From NCBI RefSeq assembly GCF_014522305.1, contig NZ_CP041982.1, positions 1,059,001-1,123,000 of the forward strand: DNA of 64,000 nucleotides, given 5' to 3'. Source of the stretch: Lactobacillus sp. PV034 (GTDB lineage Bacteria > Bacillota > Bacilli > Lactobacillales > Lactobacillaceae). Under the pieces are notes generated by a model. It saw nothing but the letters and a program-made list of their open reading frames with translations. It was not told the DNA's origin and did not search any database. Of this stretch, positions 1-8,736 are shown one piece after another (the stretch's first letter is position 1; every line of letters begins with the position of its first letter). The position numbers and the translations under genes were made by a program.

Positions 1-634
1 CAATACTATGAAGATTAGCTACTACGGTCATGCCATATTTTTGATTTAACATTTTCAAATATTGCATTACACTTTCAGCAGTTTTGGGGTCAAGTGAAGC
101 TGTTGGTTCATCAGCTAAAATAATTTTCGGATTTTGAGTTAGTACTCGTGCAATTGAAACACGTTGTTGTTGTCCACCTGATAATTGATCTGCGCGAACA
201 TATACCTTATCTGCCAAATCAACTTGTTGAAGTGCTTCATAAGCCTTTTGTTTATCTTCAGCACTAAATAAGTTAAAGGTAGTTTTCCAAGAAGAATAAT
301 AGCCTACTTTTCCTGTCAAAACATTTCTTAAAACACTAGAACGTTTTACTAAATTAAAATTTTGGAAAATCATCCCAATATCACGGCGAATATTACGCAA
401 CTGCTTCCCCTTCGCATGCGTTATTGACTGACCATCAATCAAAATATCTCCTTCAGAAATATCTTGAAGACGATTAATTGAGCGAAGCAAAGTGGATTTA
501 CCGGCACCTGAAAGACCAACTACAACCACAAATTCACCTTTATTAATGTTGAGATTGATATCCTTTAAACCCTTAGTTCCATTTGGATAAACTTTAGTCA
601 CATTTTTTAATTGAATCATTGGTTGATTCTCCAT
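1..634 (-). CDS. phnC: Phosphonate/phosphite-type ABC transporter ATP-binding protein (partial)
   Basis: ATPase that would power uptake of a phosphonate-like anion at the cytoplasmic membrane. The frame is open to the window edge, so the C-terminal end is missing. Visible in order: Walker [10 protein letters not shown]-loop FQNFNL, signature LSGGQQQR, Walker B IILADEP. Two starts are possible: ATG at 634 behind AAAGGG, or ATG at 619 behind GGAG; the second begins [14 protein letters not shown], the usual start for this family. It follows phnD on the minus strand by about 30 bases, so the two are cotranscribed; permease genes are expected beyond the window edge. The substrate (phosphonate, phosphite or another oxyanion) is inferred only from family. 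Confidence 0.88.
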   Translation of the reverse strand, partial: MENQPMIQLKNVTKVYPNGTKGLKDINLNINKGEFVVVVGLSGAGKSTLLRSINRLQDISEGDILIDGQSITHAKGKQLRNIRRDIGMIFQNFNLVKRSSVLRNVLTGKVGYYSSWKTTFNLFSAEDKQKAYEALQQVDLADKVYVRADQLSGGQQQRVSIARVLTQNPKIILADEPTASLDPKTAESVMQYLKMLNQKYGMTVVANLHSI

Positions 635-663
635 GAGTTCTAACCCTTTCTTTTTACTAACTT

Positions 664-1590
664 TTATTGTTGTGTCTCGTCTACTAACTTGTCATACTTA
701 CGTACAACATTAAAATCACTATTTTTAGCTATCACATAGCCTTCATGACCATAAATTGATTCTAATAAGGCTCTTCCTTTTTTGGATTCACCTATTTCAA
801 TAAATGCCTTAGCTAATTTCTTGCGGAATTTTTTAGACATATTCGGTTGCACACAAATCGTGTCATTTGGAATTGGCTTAGTAAAGTAAATTGGTACAAC
901 TTTTTTCATAATATCAGGTTCATCGGCCTTAACATTATTTCTCGCATCTTCAAAGACAAAAGCTGCATCAGTATCGCCGTTTAAAACATTAAGAACAGCT
1001 TGATCATGACCGGTAACAGTAACCAACTTACATTCTTTTGGTACATTTAGTCCCTTTTCATATAATTCTGCTACTGGGAAAACATAGCCAGAACTAGAAG
1101 TAGGGTTTTGTACTGAGATACTTTTACCCTTTAAGTCTTTCCAAGATTTTATCTTAGAGCCCTTTTTTACTAAGATTTCAGCCCGATAAGATTTGACAAA
1201 CTTCTTGCTAGGCATCCCATTTGGCTGCTGCACTCCATATCTTTCGGCCTGTAATAAAATATCAGCTGCACCTTGTTTATGACCCAATACATAACCGTCG
1301 GGAGGTAAAAAACCAACATCAACTTTTTTAGACTTCATTGCTTCGACAACAGTCGTATAATCTGTTGACATAGTCACATGAACTGGTATTCCTAGCTTCT
1401 TAGATAGCATCTCTTCCAGTGGTTTTGCTCGGCCTTCAAGCTTATCAGCAGCTTGGCTAGGAACAAACTGAACATTTAAAACTTTAGGCGTATAAGTTTT
1501 TTTACTATCAGTCTTTTTGGAACAAGCACTTGCTACAAGGGTAAGCATTACGGCTAATCCAATTACTAAAAATTTTTTTATTTTTTTCAT
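664..1590 (-). CDS. phnD: Phosphonate-type ABC transporter substrate-binding lipoprotein
   Basis: Extracytoplasmic solute receptor of the PhnD family (type II periplasmic-binding fold). The N-terminus is a basic stretch, a hydrophobic core and a lipobox ending ASAC, so the protein should be lipid-anchored outside the membrane. Two ATGs lie in tandem at 1593 and 1590; AGGAGG is five bases from the second, which I prefer. It is the first large gene of the operon with phnC. A terminator-like hairpin and a short leader ORF lie just upstream, suggesting control by attenuation. No phosphonate-degrading genes are visible, so the real ligand could be phosphite or phosphate-like. Confidence 0.88.
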   Translation of the reverse strand: MKKIKKFLVIGLAVMLTLVASACSKKTDSKKTYTPKVLNVQFVPSQAADKLEGRAKPLEEMLSKKLGIPVHVTMSTDYTTVVEAMKSKKVDVGFLPPDGYVLGHKQGAADILLQAERYGVQQPNGMPSKKFVKSYRAEILVKKGSKIKSWKDLKGKSISVQNPTSSSGYVFPVAELYEKGLNVPKECKLVTVTGHDQAVLNVLNGDTDAAFVFEDARNNVKADEPDIMKKVVPIYFTKPIPNDTICVQPNMSKKFRKKLAKAFIEIGESKKGRALLESIYGHEGYVIAKNSDFNVVRKYDKLVDETQQ

Positions 1591-1650
1591 CATGCCCTCC
1601 TACTGACACAATTAAAATCCGACAAAATACTTACTTTTTTCACAAACTTA

Positions 1651-1702
1651 TAAAAAAAGACTTAATATGTGGTCGTTAAATACGACTTCATATTAAGTCT
1701 CT
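1651..1702 (-). terminator. Terminator/attenuator before phnD
   Basis: Minus-strand hairpin with 12-bp perfect outer stem (AGACTTAATATG pairing with CATATTAAGTCT) and an inner GTCG/CGAC pair, followed by seven T. Its left arm covers the stop codon of the 28-residue leader ORF. It lies about 60 bases before phnD, with no good promoter between, so phn transcription probably has to read through it. Confidence 0.75.
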
Positions 1703-1774
1703 AATAGAACTCAAATTAATGAGCAAAGCAGCTATCACTAGGAATCTTTTCTTGCTAAATCCAGCTCCAAACAT
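1688..1774 (-). CDS. 28-residue leader ORF upstream of phnDC
   Basis: Short ORF with a very good ribosome binding site (AAAGGAG, seven bases from ATG). The peptide starts MFGAGFSKKRFLVIAALL and ends SSIRDLI: a basic patch followed by a hydrophobic segment, like a tiny membrane peptide. Its TGA stop falls inside the left arm of the terminator hairpin, so ribosome position could affect whether the terminator folds. No known family recognised. It could be a translated leader for attenuation of the phn genes or an independent membrane microprotein; the sequence alone does not decide. Confidence 0.55.
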   Translation of the reverse strand: MFGAGFSKKRFLVIAALLINLSSIRDLI

Positions 1775-1798
1775 GTTGCTGCTCCTTTCCACCAACCC

Positions 1799-1828
1799 GC
1801 TACCGTTTGTTCTCTTGTATAATACCAG
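1799..1828 (-). promoter_or_regulatory. Probable promoter of the phn leader
   Basis: On the minus strand an extended -10, TGGTATTAT, lies about 45 bases upstream of the leader ORF start. The -35 region is weak (TACTCA at 17-base spacing). Confidence 0.4.
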
Positions 1829-1910
1829 AAATATTCGTTATTGAGTATGTAAATTTTGTAAGAAAGCGTTTTACCATGTAGATTCTCTAATTGGTGCGTT
1901 CCAATTAAAA

Positions 1911-1948
1911 TAAAAAGAATAGACCATTATTTTTAATGACCTATCCTC
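1911..1948 (-). terminator. Terminator of the universal stress protein gene
   Basis: Minus-strand stem GATAGGTCATT with AATGGTCTATT (G-U pairs allowed), followed by a T-rich run, just after the stress protein stop. Confidence 0.65.
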
Positions 1949-1966
1949 TTGCATAATTGATGCTCT

Positions 1967-2464
1967 TTATCTGAAGAATTTCTTTTTCTTTTTACTGATT
2001 TTTTCGTTCTCAACACCAGTCTTAACAATTAAGACATCTGCTAAAGCATGTTGATTTACGTATTCAGTTACACTACCCATTAATAAACGTTCGACTGCAT
2101 TTAATCCAGTAGCACCCATGATGATCAAATCATTGCCATGATCTTCTACAAACTCAGTGGCAATAATGTGCTTTGGCGAGCCATAACGAATGTGATAACT
2201 TAAGTTGGTAAAATCTTTATTTTCCTTAGCCCACTCTTGCAAACTCTTTAGATAATCTTCTGAATCTTGGGTCATTTTATAAATTGTATCGCCAGAAATT
2301 AAAGTATCTTGCATCTCACCCATAAATTGACGCGTATCAATTACATTTAAAATATCTAAATGAGCATTATTATCAATTGCAATTTGGACAGCCTTATCAA
2401 AAGCTCTTTCTGCATTTTCTGATCCATCTACAGGTACTAAAATATTATTATAATCTTCAACCAT
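1967..2464 (-). CDS. Universal stress protein (UspA family)
   Basis: Single-domain Usp protein of 165 residues, cytoplasmic. It begins with the typical NILVPVDGSENAERAFDKA strand-loop-helix and has the ATP-binding signature G-x2-G-x9-G-S near residues 118-132 (GATG...MGS), so it belongs to the ATP-binding type. The C-terminus ends in a lysine-rich tail. It has its own ribosome binding site and terminator, so it is monocistronic. The precise stress role is not known from sequence. Confidence 0.9.
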   Translation of the reverse strand: MVEDYNNILVPVDGSENAERAFDKAVQIAIDNNAHLDILNVIDTRQFMGEMQDTLISGDTIYKMTQDSEDYLKSLQEWAKENKDFTNLSYHIRYGSPKHIIATEFVEDHGNDLIIMGATGLNAVERLLMGSVTEYVNQHALADVLIVKTGVENEKISKKKKKFFR

Positions 2465-2640
2465 AGTTACTCACTCCCGCTTCCTAAGTCTTTCTTTTCA
2501 TGTTAATTCTACCATAATTATTGCTATCACAACCGTTTTAAACTACCAAACTTCATCAAAAATCTTTTTATCCAAAGTGATTTTTTTAGTTTAATTACCA
2601 CTATTCTCCAATAACGTGATAAAATCATTAATGAGATAAT

Positions 2641-2670
2641 ATATTAAGTTTAGTGCCTTACTTAATATAG
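2641..2670. promoter_or_regulatory. Inverted repeat upstream of the phosphatase-GntR operon
   Basis: Perfect 9-bp arms ATATTAAGT and ACTTAATAT separated by ten bases, overlapping a possible -10 (TATAGT, 2665-2670). It could be an operator for the GntR regulator encoded downstream; this is inference. Confidence 0.35.
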
Positions 2671-2712
2671 TGCAATCATTTTATCGATTTTTAAATTAAG
2701 GAAAGTACTGAA

Positions 2713-3516
2713 ATGAGCGAAAAATATGAGACTAAATTAATTGGCGTTACATCTGGTCGCAATTTCCGCGAATTAGGTGGCTACAAAACAATAACTGGTC
2801 AAGAAATTAAAAGTCACAAACTTATTAGAAGCGGAAATTTAGCAGAGCTTTCTGATCAAGACGTAACTTTGTTAAAAGATTATGGTGTTAGGTATGATAT
2901 TGACTTCAGATCAACTAAAGAAGTATCAGAACACCCTGATCGGGTTCCTGATGGTGCTCACTATGAGTTTGACCCCGTCTTTAGTGAAGATCTTACAAAT
3001 GCTTCTAAAGGAATTTTTGCTTTAGAAGAAAACGCCGAAAAAGATCCTCAATTTGGCTATAGGCACATGTTTTATGCCTATGAAGATATGATCAAAAGTG
3101 ATAGTGCCCAACAAGCATACCGAAAGTTTTTTGACCTTCTACTAGCAAATAGTAATGAGCATGAAGCTCTCTTATTTCATTGTACTGCCGGAAAAGACAG
3201 AACGGGATTTGGAGCGTTATTAATCCTTTCTGCTTTAGGTGTGCCATTTTCTACAATTAAATATGATTATACTTTAACTAATATTACTACTGCCGACTTT
3301 ATTAACAATATGTTAAAGCAAGCGGCAGCCAGTGGTGCAAGCGAGCGTGTTTTACAGTCAATTAAAGATATTCAATCAGTTCATCCCGAATATTTGGATC
3401 ATGCTGTATTCGTGTTAAACCAAGAATATGGCGGTATTAACGAATATCTCAGAAAAGTAATGAAATTATCAAGTAATGATATTTTAGATTTGAGAAAGAT
3501 ATATCTTAAGGACTAA
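2713..3516 (+). CDS. Tyrosine-protein phosphatase (Y_phosphatase3 family)
   Basis: Dual-specificity-type protein or phospholipid phosphatase of 267 residues. The P-loop HCTAGKDRTG lies at about residues 156-165, with catalytic Cys157 and Arg163. The N-terminal NFRELGGY motif is typical of this family. There is no signal peptide, so it is intracellular. A GntR regulator starts three bases downstream, so the two form an operon. Members act on phosphotyrosine, phosphoinositides or similar; the substrate here is unknown. Confidence 0.9.
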   Translation: MSEKYETKLIGVTSGRNFRELGGYKTITGQEIKSHKLIRSGNLAELSDQDVTLLKDYGVRYDIDFRSTKEVSEHPDRVPDGAHYEFDPVFSEDLTNASKGIFALEENAEKDPQFGYRHMFYAYEDMIKSDSAQQAYRKFFDLLLANSNEHEALLFHCTAGKDRTGFGALLILSALGVPFSTIKYDYTLTNITTADFINNMLKQAAASGASERVLQSIKDIQSVHPEYLDHAVFVLNQEYGGINEYLRKVMKLSSNDILDLRKIYLKD

Positions 3517-3518
3517 AA

Positions 3519-4259
3519 ATGAGTGAACCAAAATATTTACAAATTGAAAACACATTAAAAAACGAAATTCGTAATAAAAAATTTAAGTATGGCGAAGTTT
3601 TTTACAGTGAAAAAGAATTAGCACAAAAATTTAATGTCTCATCTATCACTGTTATTAGAGCAGTTAAAGATTTAGTAGCAGCCGGTTATCTAATTCGTTA
3701 TCAAGGAAAAGGAACCTATGTTTCTTATTCTCCTAACAATCGCCTTGTCCATTATCAAGATGTAACAACCTATCCTGAATTAATTGAAGACAAAAATAAA
3801 AATGAAGAATCAATGGATGTTGTTAGCTTAGAAAAAGAAAGTGATCCAATTATTAATACGATCTTCAAAACGCCTAAGACTAATTTTTATTATCACCTTA
3901 AACAGATTAGAAAAGTCGATAATAAGCCTTTCATGTTTTATAACATCTATGTTCCACTTTCAATGATTAATCCAGTTAAGGCACAAAATAAAGATAACTA
4001 CAAAAATATTTATTTAAATATTCAAGAAGATTGTAACTTTTATCTTTTGGATGAACCTTTTAAAGAAACTCACTCAATTATTCCTGCATTTAAGGAAGTA
4101 AGTGAAGCATTGGGGGTTGACCTAAATACACCAATCATTCGACAAGAGAGAACAATCGCTTCAGAAAGAAGTGGTGAAGTTTTACTTTATATGAATAATT
4201 ACAAATTAAGTGATTATGGTGTTATTACTTTAACTTCAGCTAATTTTCCTGAAGACTAA
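3519..4259 (+). CDS. GntR-family regulator with UTRA ligand domain
   Basis: Cytoplasmic transcription regulator of 246 residues. Residues 1-70 form the GntR winged helix (KYLQIENTLKNEI start; GKGTYVS wing). Residues about 90-235 form the UTRA effector-binding domain, ending with TLTSANFPED. This HutC-type architecture usually binds a sugar phosphate or related small molecule. It sits directly behind the tyrosine phosphatase gene and probably controls that operon, and perhaps the neighbouring PTS EIIA gene on the opposite strand. Confidence 0.88.
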   Translation: MSEPKYLQIENTLKNEIRNKKFKYGEVFYSEKELAQKFNVSSITVIRAVKDLVAAGYLIRYQGKGTYVSYSPNNRLVHYQDVTTYPELIEDKNKNEESMDVVSLEKESDPIINTIFKTPKTNFYYHLKQIRKVDNKPFMFYNIYVPLSMINPVKAQNKDNYKNIYLNIQEDCNFYLLDEPFKETHSIIPAFKEVSEALGVDLNTPIIRQERTIASERSGEVLLYMNNYKLSDYGVITLTSANFPED

Positions 4260-4276
4260 AAACTAAGAATTTAAAA

Positions 4277-4316
4277 ATAAGCTCCAAAAGTTAGATACTT
4301 TTGGAGCTTATTTTTT
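4277..4316 (+). terminator. Terminator after the GntR gene
   Basis: Stem AATAAGCTCCAAAAG with CTTTTGGAGCTTATT, loop TTAGATA, then a T run. Confidence 0.85.
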
Positions 4317-4351
4317 ATAGTCAATTCCAAAATACATTAAGTATTTTGGAC

Positions 4352-4834
4352 CTAGAAATTATTATCTAAAAAATCATAAATATAATTAGGATCGTCACTA
4401 GCAAATAATTCATTTAGATCAGCAACAGGTGTTTGAGCTAAGAAATCCATTATTTTGGCCAGCATATTAGAATGCATTTTAGGATCTTTGTTAAGTAAAA
4501 TAAATAAAAATTTTACTTCTAATTCTTCAGCAGGATTTACCATATTATTAAACTTAATCGGAGTCTTAAGTCCAACAGGAATAATTAAACGCTTATTTAC
4601 ATATTGCCCTTCAGTATGAGGGATGGCAATATTAGGCAAATCCTTTGAAAGTGGCCGAGTAGAGACGCCCGTAGGATATTTTTCTTCCCTTTCAATAATA
4701 TTATTAATAAAATCTTCTTTTACATAACCTTGCTTATATAGTTTGTCATAAACAGCTTTAAAGATTTTATTGCGATCAGTTTCATCAGTTACAAAGACCA
4801 TTTTGGGTTCAAAAAGACTAATAGTATCCGTAAT
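4352..4834 (-). CDS. PTS EIIA component (fructose/galactitol type), apparent ATT start
   Basis: Phosphocarrier EIIA of the PTS_EIIA_2 fold, cytoplasmic. The phosphorylated histidine is in IAIPHTEGQ. A perfect AGGAGG lies five bases from an ATT codon at 4834, whereas the first ATG (4801) has no ribosome binding site. Reading from ATT adds 11 residues (ITDTISLFEPK) that resemble the normal N-terminus of such proteins, so the real start is probably ATT, or an ATG that mutated to ATT. No EIIB or EIIC gene is adjacent, so it must serve a distant transporter or be regulatory. Confidence 0.8.
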   Translation of the reverse strand: MTDTISLFEPKMVFVTDETDRNKIFKAVYDKLYKQGYVKEDFINNIIEREEKYPTGVSTRPLSKDLPNIAIPHTEGQYVNKRLIIPVGLKTPIKFNNMVNPAEELEVKFLFILLNKDPKMHSNMLAKIMDFLAQTPVADLNELFASDDPNYIYDFLDNNF

Positions 4835-5000
4835 GAGCTCCTCCTTTTCTCATGGTGTTGATATATTTTTATTATAGCCCAAAGAACATTTTTTAAACAT
4901 TATTAACTTAAGAGAAAAATTATTTCAACTCTGTTTTTAAAAATATTTTTTTGTTAAAGTTAACTTGTACATTATTAGGTTTAAACGAAAGGACCCTACG

Positions 5001-5477
5001 ATGACAAAAACAAAAACCGTTTATTTTGGTGCTGGCTGGTTCAGCGATACTCAAAACAAGGCCTACAAAGATGCAATGAGTGCCTTACAAGCAAATCCAA
5101 CAATTGACTTAGAAAATAGTTATGTCCCACTTCAAAATCAATACAAGGATATTCGCGTTGACGAACATCCAGAATATCTTCACGATAAAGAATGGGCACA
5201 AGCAACTTTTAACGGTGATTTAATTGGTATTAAGACAAGCGATATTATGCTTGGTGTCTATGTACCCAAGGAAGAAGATGTTGGTCTTGGGATGGAATTA
5301 GGCTATGCCATGAGTCATGGTAAATATGTTCTTTTAGTTATTCCTGATGAATTATTCGGTGAATCAATTAACCTAATGAGTTGGGGCGTTGCAGATAATG
5401 TTATCAAAATGAGTGAATTAGCTGATTTTGATTTCAACAAACCACGCTTCAACTTCTATGATGGTGCTGTTTACTAA
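5001..5477 (+). CDS. ntd: Nucleoside deoxyribosyltransferase (class II)
   Basis: Transfers 2-deoxyribose between purine and pyrimidine bases in nucleoside salvage; cytoplasmic. It is 158 residues, the length of the Lactobacillus leichmannii enzyme, and has the diagnostic YFGAGWF start, DLENSYVPL, DEHPEYLHD and GLGMELGYA motifs. The catalytic nucleophile is Glu99 in GMELGY (Glu98 in the classical enzyme). The start at 5001 is chosen because GAAAGGA lies just before it; the frame is open further upstream without a ribosome binding site. It is monocistronic with its own terminator. Such enzymes suit purine/pyrimidine-auxotrophic lactobacilli. Confidence 0.95.
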   Translation: MTKTKTVYFGAGWFSDTQNKAYKDAMSALQANPTIDLENSYVPLQNQYKDIRVDEHPEYLHDKEWAQATFNGDLIGIKTSDIMLGVYVPKEEDVGLGMELGYAMSHGKYVLLVIPDELFGESINLMSWGVADNVIKMSELADFDFNKPRFNFYDGAVY

Positions 5478-5486
5478 AATTATATT

Positions 5487-5517
5487 TTGATCAAGCTTTT
5501 GCTTGATCTTTTTTTAT
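5487..5517 (+). terminator. Terminator after ntd
   Basis: Stem GATCAAGC/GCTTGATC with a TTTT loop, then seven T. Confidence 0.85.
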
Positions 5518-5617
5518 TTGTTTCAAAGGCAGAACTTTTAGTTATATTCGGTATAATAGAGATAATGAAGTAAAAAATAATTACAAAGGAATATTTTATT
5601 TAAAATAGTGAATTATT

Positions 5618-8600
5618 ATGACAGAAAATATGACACAAAATTTACACTCCTTACAACGTATTATTAGAGTTGCTAAGGGAACTCGTTTTTATGAATTAGA
5701 ATTTGCTAGTGGTGAAAAAGCCCGTTTTTACATTATAGCTCCAGGAATTTTTCGCTTTATTGTTGATCCTAGTGGCGAATTTGCACCTCTTAATCCAGAA
5801 TTAACTATTCCTGCTAATAATTTTAGTTTAGAATCATTCGAGGCTTCACAAGTCTTAGTCACTGATGAAACTTTCACAATTAAAAGTGGTCAATATTCGA
5901 TACGTTTCCATCGTAATCCGGCTACTTTTAGCATCTTCGATGATCAACTACACCGTTACCGCTTAATGCAAGCAAGTCCGTTAGAACTGGGACCTAACGA
6001 AAGTCGTGAAATTTTACACCAAAGTAAAAATGAATTTTACTATGGTGGTGGTATGCAAAATGGCCGTTTTAGTCATAAGGGAAAAATCATCCAAATTCAC
6101 AATACTAACTTAAGTGGAGACGGAGCAGTGGCAGTACCAATTGGATTCTTTTGGTCAAATGCTGGCTTTGGTGAATTACGTAATACTTGGCAAAATGGTA
6201 CTTATGATTTTGGTGCAACTAATACTGAAGAAACTATTATTAGTCATCAGAGTCCTATTTTTGACAATTTTTACCTTCTCGGCGATTCTCCCGCTGCAAT
6301 CATTAATCAATATTACAAGATTACCGGCCATCCCCTATTTTTGCCTAAGTATGCCTTAGGTTTAGGCTATATGAGTGATTTCGTTAATACTAAATGGGCT
6401 GAAGCCGATCCAAAAGAAGCAAGCGCCGTCAAGTTTGAAGATGGTAATAGTTATCGCCCTACTAGCGACGAAAATGAAGTTTATGCACAAGCATCTTTTA
6501 ATGGAGAAGAAAAATATCAATTCTCTGCTCGTGCAATGGCAGAAAGGTTCATTAAGCATAATCTTGATTTGAACTGGTTGGTACCTAATTATAATGATGA
6601 TCATGACTTACCTGAGAGCTCAGTCGAACATTTAACCGAATTTGCTAATGATCACGATTTAGTAATTGGCTTTTATAAAAAATTACCAGCAAATGCAGCC
6701 CCTAACTTTTTGGTAGCTGCAAAAGATAAAGCAACCATTGGTAATGCCAAGATTATTCAAAATATCGCTCAAGCTACTGATCCTTTAATTAAAGCAAGCA
6801 AAGACGAACGTCCATGGACTATTGCTGAAAATGGCTGGACTGCAATTCAAACCTTAAGTGCTTCAATCACTAATAATGTTGGTGGTGAGTGGGACGAACT
6901 TGCTACCCAAGTTGCCAGTTTTCTAGGTTTATCACTTTCTGGTCAACCAAATATGGGTAGTGCAATTGATGGCGTATATGGTGGGAATAATGCTCAGGTA
7001 AATGTGCGTGATTTTGAATGGAAAATTTTCACTCCCCTTTTATTTAATATTGACGGCTGGGGGAATATTCAAAAAACACCATTTGCTTTTAATACTAAAA
7101 TTACTCGTATTAATCGCGCTTATCTTGAATTAAGAAAATATCTTACCCCTTACCTCTATGCCTTAACTCATGAAGCACAAAATGGTAATCCAGTAATTCG
7201 TCCATTTTTCTTAGAATTTCAGCACGAAAAAGTTAACTATACCGAACAAGTTAAGCATGAATTTATGTTGGGGAATAATATTTTAGTAGCACCAATTATT
7301 AATGGGCGAGAAGATTATCAAGGTAATTCAATTAAAGATAATCTTTATTTACCAGATCACCGAACATTCTGGGTTGATCCGTTTACTGGTAAAAAGCTTA
7401 TTGGTGGCCGCGTTTATGACAAGCTCCATTATCCTCTTTGGCATTTACCAATTTTCATTAAAAGTGGCAGCATTCTTCAAGAAGACTTGCGTCAGGCTAC
7501 AATCTTCCCACAAGGCAAGACTAAGCAAGTTCTTTATGCTGACGACGGCCATACCAATGCCTACGAACACAATGAATTTGCTACTACTACTATTACTAGC
7601 GAGCTCAACGATAATAAATTGAAGGTTACCATTTCTCCAACCAAAGGAGAATACGAGGGTCTCGAAAAAGAACAAGCTACTGAGCTTAACTTATTAGTAG
7701 ATAAATATCCAGGTGAATTAGTTTTCCGTGTAAATGACCAAGTAACTCAACTCAATGAATTTGGTAATTATGAAGAATTTGCCACCTCTGACTCGGGCTA
7801 TTTCTATAATCCAGACTACTTAGTCTTTCCACAATTCCAAAAATTTACTCAGGCAGCGCAACCTGCACTTCAAATTAAATTACCAAAAGCTGATATCTCA
7901 AACACTAAATATGAAATTAAGATTGATAACTATCATTATGGTGATGAAGTTGAACGTCATGCTATCACTGATTCAGCCTTGAGTGCTCCTCATAGTGCAT
8001 CAATTAGTAGTGAACGTTTAACCTCTCGAAGTATTTCTGTTAACTGGGTTAATCCAACTGATTTTGCTGGTAAAAACATTAAAGCTGATATTGAAGTTAA
8101 TGGTATTATCCATACTAATATTGATGGCAATAGTTTTACCTTCCACTCTTTAGAGCCTAATACCCGTTATCGCTTTAGAATTAGAAATAAATTTGGAAAT
8201 AAAGTTTCTGATTGGACCGAATACTTTGGTGCCAAAACAAAACGTGATCAAATGGATTACGCTATTCCTGATATTAAAGTAACAACCAATTTTGAAAATG
8301 GCACAGATAGTTCTTTAGCTAACTTAGTCGACCATAGTTTAGCTTCAGAATGGATTACTAAAGCTCAAATTAGTCCAGATCACCCATTAGAATTGACCTT
8401 TACCTTTGATCAAGCTTATAAGTTAAGCCGTATGGTTTATGTACCACGTTCTCGTGATCGCAAGGGACATATTTTAAGAGCTCAAATTGCTATCTCTACT
8501 GATGGTACTAACTTTGGTAGTTGGAGTGACGAATATAATTGGCCAAACGATGCCAAAAATAAAGTTATTGGTTTACGTGATGTCGTTGCCAAGTCAATTA

Positions 8601-8677
8601 AAATGCGTATTCTAAAGACCAATGATGATTATGTGTCTGCGAAAGAAATTTTATTCTTTATTGCTAAACAGCAATAA
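5618..8677 (+). CDS. GH31-like protein with Fn3 and F5/8-type C domains, probable pseudoenzyme
   Basis: Large protein (1019 residues) without a signal peptide. Order: GH31 N-terminal beta-sandwich (1-240), TIM barrel (about 240-520), C-terminal sheet domains (520-780), fibronectin III (about 790-870), discoidin/CBM32-like domain (about 885-1019). The architecture resembles GH31 alpha-N-acetylgalactosaminidases. By eye the acid/base motif WTGD is replaced by SITN before VGGEW (near residue 418), the WxDxDY-like strand reads NWLVPNY, and no nucleophile WxD motif is visible, although the GLSGQPNMGSAIDG strand is kept. It may bind glycans without cleaving them. Weak upstream -10 TATAAT at 5552. 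Stands alone. Confidence 0.8.
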   Translation: MTENMTQNLHSLQRIIRVAKGTRFYELEFASGEKARFYIIAPGIFRFIVDPSGEFAPLNPELTIPANNFSLESFEASQVLVTDETFTIKSGQYSIRFHRNPATFSIFDDQLHRYRLMQASPLELGPNESREILHQSKNEFYYGGGMQNGRFSHKGKIIQIHNTNLSGDGAVAVPIGFFWSNAGFGELRNTWQNGTYDFGATNTEETIISHQSPIFDNFYLLGDSPAAIINQYYKITGHPLFLPKYALGLGYMSDFVNTKWAEADPKEASAVKFEDGNSYRPTSDENEVYAQASFNGEEKYQFSARAMAERFIKHNLDLNWLVPNYNDDHDLPESSVEHLTEFANDHDLVIGFYKKLPANAAPNFLVAAKDKATIGNAKIIQNIAQATDPLIKASKDERPWTIAENGWTAIQTLSASITNNVGGEWDELATQVASFLGLSLSGQPNMGSAIDGVYGGNNAQVNVRDFEWKIFTPLLFNIDGWGNIQKTPFAFNTKITRINRAYLELRKYLTPYLYALTHEAQNGNPVIRPFFLEFQHEKVNYTEQVKHEFMLGNNILVAPIINGREDYQGNSIKDNLYLPDHRTFWVDPFTGKKLIGGRVYDKLHYPLWHLPIFIKSGSILQEDLRQATIFPQGKTKQVLYADDGHTNAYEHNEFATTTITSELNDNKLKVTISPTKGEYEGLEKEQATELNLLVDKYPGELVFRVNDQVTQLNEFGNYEEFATSDSGYFYNPDYLVFPQFQKFTQAAQPALQIKLPKADISNTKYEIKIDNYHYGDEVERHAITDSALSAPHSASISSERLTSRSISVNWVNPTDFAGKNIKADIEVNGIIHTNIDGNSFTFHSLEPNTRYRFRIRNKFGNKVSDWTEYFGAKTKRDQMDYAIPDIKVTTNFENGTDSSLANLVDHSLASEWITKAQISPDHPLELTFTFDQAYKLSRMVYVPRSRDRKGHILRAQIAISTDGTNFGSWSDEYNWPNDAKNKVIGLRDVVAKSIKMRILKTNDDYVSAKEILFFIAKQQ

Positions 8678-8707
8678 CTTGTTGATAATTTCATAATTAA
8701 AACAAAT

Positions 8708-8736
8708 TAAAAGGAAGCTTTTAAGCTTCCTTTTTA
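8708..8736. terminator. Bidirectional terminator after the GH31-like gene
   Basis: Stem AAAAGGAAGCTT/AAGCTTCCTTTT with loop TT. It overlaps the last codons of the small minus-strand ORF at 8721. Confidence 0.7.

Noticed and set aside
6114..7675. Several open frames on both strands inside the GH31-like gene
   Set aside because: No ribosome binding sites and wholly inside a long, coherent coding frame; they are by-products of its codon use.
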